Of a stretch of DNA of 64,000 bases, positions 59,801-64,000 are shown one piece after another. The DNA comes from Anopheles merus (taxonomy: Eukaryota > Arthropoda > Insecta > Diptera > Culicidae). The notes beneath the pieces were generated by a model, which was not told where the DNA came from, did no database searches, and was given only the letters and a program-made list of their open reading frames with translations. Within the stretch, counting starts at the first letter, position 1. Every line of letters begins with the position of its first letter. The stretch is from the NCBI RefSeq assembly GCF_017562075.2, contig NW_024427779.1:1-64000 (forward strand), in the 5' to 3' direction. The position numbers were made by a program, and so were the translations under genes.

Positions 59801-62800
59801 CTGTCTTAATCGTCTCGCTAGGACACATGGTTACGAAGTTATGGCCATTTGAAGGAATGTCCAACTTTCCCATCCATCCATATGGCCATGGTTGAAATTT
59901 TGACGAAAATGCAAGGTCAACCATTATCGTTCTTATATCATTGAGGCTTCTTGAATAACCAAACCAAAGCCCTGGAACACAATAATAAGGATCTTGGCGA
60001 TGAAAAAGTCTCAAAATGGGTCATAGTGCACTATATACGCATGCTAAAATTGATAGGTTTTCCCGAGTAAAATGCATTCAGAGCCCATTTACAAGACTAT
60101 CCGTGAGTTTAATCGTAGAACCCATGTGCGGCTTTAGAAGACCGCTTCAATACCTTTCCAAAACTGTCTTAATCGTCTCGCTAGGACACATGGTTACGAA
60201 GTTATGGCCATTTGAAGGAATGTCCAACTTTCCCATCCATCCATATGGCCATGGTTGAAATTTTGACGAAAATGCAAGGTCAACCATTATCGTTCTTATA
60301 TCATTGAGGCTTCTTGAATAACCAAACCAAAGCCCTGGAACACAATAATAAGGATCTTGGCGATGAAAAAGTCTCAAAATGGGTCATAGTGCACTATATA
60401 CGCATGCTAAAATTGATAGGTTTTCCCGAGTAAAATGCATTCAGAGCCCATTTACAAGACTATCCGTGAGTTTAATCGTAGAACCCATGTGCGGCTTTAG
60501 AAGACCGCTTCAATACCTTTCCAAAACTGTCTTAATCGTCTCGCTAGGACACATGGTTACGAAGTTATGGCCATTTGAAGGAATGTCCAACTTTCCCATC
60601 CATCCATATGGCCATGGTTGAAATTTTGACGAAAATGCAAGGTCAACCATTATCGTTCTTATATCATTGAGGCTTCTTGAATAACCAAACCAAAGCCCTG
60701 GAACACAATAATAAGGATCTTGGCGATGAAAAAGTCTCAAAATGGGTCATAGTGCACTATATACGCATGCTAAAATTGATAGGTTTTCCCGAGTAAAATG
60801 CATTCAGAGCCCATTTACAAGACTATCCGTGAGTTTAATCGTAGAACCCATGTGCGGCTTTAGAAGACCGCTTCAATACCTTTCCAAAACTGTCTTAATC
60901 GTCTCGCTAGGACACATGGTTACGAAGTTATGGCCATTTGAAGGAATGTCCAACTTTCCCATCCATCCATATGGCCATGGTTGAAATTTTGACGAAAATG
61001 CAAGGTCAACCATTATCGTTCTTATATCATTGAGGCTTCTTGAATAACCAAACCAAAGCCCTGGAACACAATAATAAGGATCTTGGCGATGAAAAAGTCT
61101 CAAAATGGGTCATAGTGCACTATATACGCATGCTAAAATTGATAGGTTTTCCGAGTAAAATGCATTCAGAGCCCATTTACAAGACTATCCGTGAGTTTAA
61201 TCGTAGAACCATGTGCGGCTTTAGAAGACCGCTTCAATACCTTTCCAAAACTGTCTTAATCGTCTCGCTAGGACACATGGTTACGAAGTTATGGCCATTT
61301 GAAGGAATGTCCAACTTTCCCATCCATCCATATGGCCATGGTTGAAATTTTGACGAAAATGCAAGGTCAACCATTATCGTTCTTATATCATTGAGGCTTC
61401 TTGAATAACCAAACCAAAGCCCTGGAACACAATAATAAGGATCTTGGCGATGAAAAAGTCTCAAAATGGGTCATAGTGCACTATATACGCATGCTAAAAT
61501 TGATAGGTTTTCCCGAGTAAAATGCATTCAGAGCCCATTTACAAGACTATCCGTGAGTTTAATCGTAGAACCCATGTGCGGCTTTAGAAGACCGCTTCAA
61601 TACCTTTCCAAAACTGTCTTAATCGTCTCGCTAGGACACATGGTTACGAAGTTATGGCCATTTGAAGGAATGTCCAACTTTCCCATCCATCCATATGGCC
61701 ATGGTTGAAATTTTGACGAAAATGCAAGGTCAACCATTATCGTTCTTATATCATTGAGGCTTCTTGAATAACCAAACCAAAGCCCTGGAACACAATAATA
61801 AGGATCTTGGCGATGAAAAAGTCTCAAAATGGGTCATAGTGCACTATATACGCATGCTAAAATTGATAGGTTTTCCCGAGTAAAATGCATTCAGAGCCCA
61901 TTTACAAGACTATCCGTGAGTTTAATCGTAGAACCATGTGCGGCTTTAGAAGACCGCTTCAATACCTTTCCAAAACTGTCTTAATCGTCTCGCTAGGACA
62001 CATGGTTACGAAGTTATGGCCATTTGAAGGAATGTCCAACTTTCCCATCCATCCATATGGCCATGGTTGAAATTTTGACGAAAATGCAAGGTCAACCATT
62101 ATCGTTCTTATATCATTGAGGCTTCTTGAATAACCAAACCAAAGCCCTGGAACACAATAATAAGGATCTTGGCGATGAAAAAGTCTCAAAATGGGTCATA
62201 GTGCACTATATACGCATGCTAAAATTGATAGGTTTTCCCGAGTAAAATGCATTCAGAGCCCATTTACAAGACTATCCGTGAGTTTACGTAGTAGAACCCA
62301 TGTGCGGCTTTAGAAGACCGCTTCAATACCTTTCCAAAACTGTCTTAATCGTCTCGCTAGGACACATGGTTACGAAGTTATGGCCATTTGAAGGAATGTC
62401 CAACTTTCCCATCCATCCATATGGCCATGGTTGAAATTTTGACGAAAATGCAAGGTCAACCATTATCGTTCTTATATCATTGAGGCTTCTTGAATAACCA
62501 AACCAAAGCCCTGGAACACAATAATAAGGATCTTGGCGATGAAAAAGTCTCAAAATGGGTCATAGTGCACTATATACGCATGCTAAAATTGATAGGTTTT
62601 CCCGAGTAAAATGCATTCAGAGCCCATTTACAAGACTATCCGTGAGTTTAATCGTAGAACCCATGTGCGGCTTTAGAAGACCGCTTCAATACCTTTCCAA
62701 AACTGTCTTAATCGTCTCGCTAGGACACATGGTTACGAAGTTATGGCCATTTGAAGGAATGTCCAACTTTCCCATCCATCCATATGGCCATGGTTGAAAT

Positions 62801-64000
62801 TTTGACGAAAATGCAAGGTCAACCATTATCGTTCTTATATCATTGAGGCTTCTTGAATAACCAAACCAAAGCCCTGGAACACAATAATAAGGATCTTGGC
62901 GATGAAAAAGTCTCAAAATGGGTCATAGTGCACTATATACGCATGCTAAAATTGATAGGTTTTCCCGAGTAAAATGCATTCAGAGCCCATTTACAAGACT
63001 ATCCGTGAGTTTAATCGTAGAACCATGTGCGGCTTTAGAAGACCGCTTCAATACCTTTCCAAAACTGTCTTAATCGTCTCGCTAGGACACATGGTTACGA
63101 AGTTATGGCCATTTGAAGGAATGTCCAACTTTCCCATCCATCCATATGGCCATGGTTGAAATTTTGACGAAAATGCAAGGTCAACCATTATCGTTCTTAT
63201 ATCATTGAGGCTTCTTGAATAACCAAACCAAAGCCCTGGAACACAATAATAAGGATCTTGGCGATGAAAAAGTCTCAAAATGGGTCATAGTGCACTATAT
63301 ACGCATGCTAAAATTGATAGGTTTTCCCGAGTAAAATGCATTCAGAGCCCATTTACAAGACTATCCGTGAGTTTAATCGTAGAACCCATGTGCGGCTTTA
63401 GAAGACCGCTTCAATACCTTTCCAAAACTGTCTTAATCGTCTCGCTAGGACACATGGTTACGAAGTTATGGCCATTTGAAGGAATGTCCAACTTTCCCAT
63501 CCATCCATATGGCCATGGTTGAAATTTTGACGAAAATCAAGGTCAACCATTATCGTTCTTATATCATTGAGGCTTCTTGAATAACCAAACCAAAGCCCTG
63601 GACACACAATAATAAGGATCTTGGCGATGAAAAAGTCTCAAAATGGGTCATAGTGCACTATATACGCATGCTAAATTGATAGGTTTTCCCGAGTAAAATG
63701 CATTCAGAGCCCATTTACAAGATATCCGTGAGTTTAATCGTAGAACCCATGTGCGGCTTTAGAAGACCGCTTCAATACCTTCCAAAACTGTCTTTATCGT
63801 CTCGCTAGGACATGGTTACGAAGTTATGGCCATTTGAAGGAATGTCCAACTTTCCCATCCATCCATATGGCCATGGTTGAAATTTGACGAAAAATGCAAG
63901 GTCAACCATTATCGTTCTTATATCATTGAGGCTTCTTGAATAACCAAACCAAAGCCCTGGAACACAATAATAAGGATCTTGGCGATGAAAAAGTCTCAAA

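Larger units (their letters stand above)
44338..64000. repeat. 363-bp satellite array, right block
   Basis: About 54 monomers in the same orientation. From 44640 to about 52400 variants are frequent, including short-range repeats of two or four monomers. From about 52400 to 63500 nearly all copies are identical A-type. Exceptions are a 351-bp copy at 53495, one copy at 55661 with a one-base deletion (TTTCCCTCC), and several copies near 61100-63100 with one-base deletions. The last 460 bp carries many small indels. Confidence 0.97.

Overview
The window is non-genic eukaryotic DNA, almost certainly from an insect. The evidence is two BEL/Pao LTR retrotransposons with arthropod-type domain order (DUF1759 Gag, DUF1758 protease, Pao reverse transcriptase/RNase H, integrase, DUF5641). 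They sit inside a long, highly homogeneous satellite array. One carries a chuvirus-like glycoprotein, a combination reported from insects such as mosquitoes and ants. An ant or other hymenopteran is a reasonable guess, but nothing in the window proves the order. No host gene, tRNA, rRNA or CRISPR array is visible.

Layout. 1-11825: 363-bp satellite (about 32.6 monomers). 11826-19389: BEL/Pao element 1 (7,564 bp), flanked by a perfect 5-bp target duplication GCAAG and splitting one monomer exactly (263 + 100 = 363 bp). 19390-34653: satellite (about 42 monomers). 34654-44337: BEL/Pao element 2 (about 9.7 kb), with degenerate satellite at both ends. 44338-64000: satellite (about 54 monomers). About 73% of the window is satellite. 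Both elements lie on the + strand.

Element 1 is a damaged gag-pol element without env. Its LTRs differ by about 4 substitutions and 2 indels. It has a gag frameshift, two in-frame stops, and a YVDN in place of YVDD at the reverse transcriptase active site. A striking minisatellite, exactly 11 x 102 bp (34 residues each), sits between the Gag zinc knuckles and the protease.

Element 2 is the most interesting object. Its roughly 820-bp LTRs are identical except for one base. A single uninterrupted 2,499-codon frame encodes an N-terminal PHD finger, Gag, protease, reverse transcriptase, RNase H, integrase and, fused in frame, a roughly 690-residue envelope-like glycoprotein. All catalytic residues I checked are present. 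This looks like a young, possibly competent, retrovirus-like BEL/Pao element. A consensus splice donor lies just before its start codon and candidate acceptors lie at the pol/env junction, so a separate env mRNA is possible.

The satellite records its own history. Six diagnostic substitutions recur at exactly 2,541 bp (7 monomers). A C-type subfamily surrounds element 1. Several truncated or rearranged monomers are present, the right array is nearly invariant, and single-base indels cluster at both extreme ends of the window.
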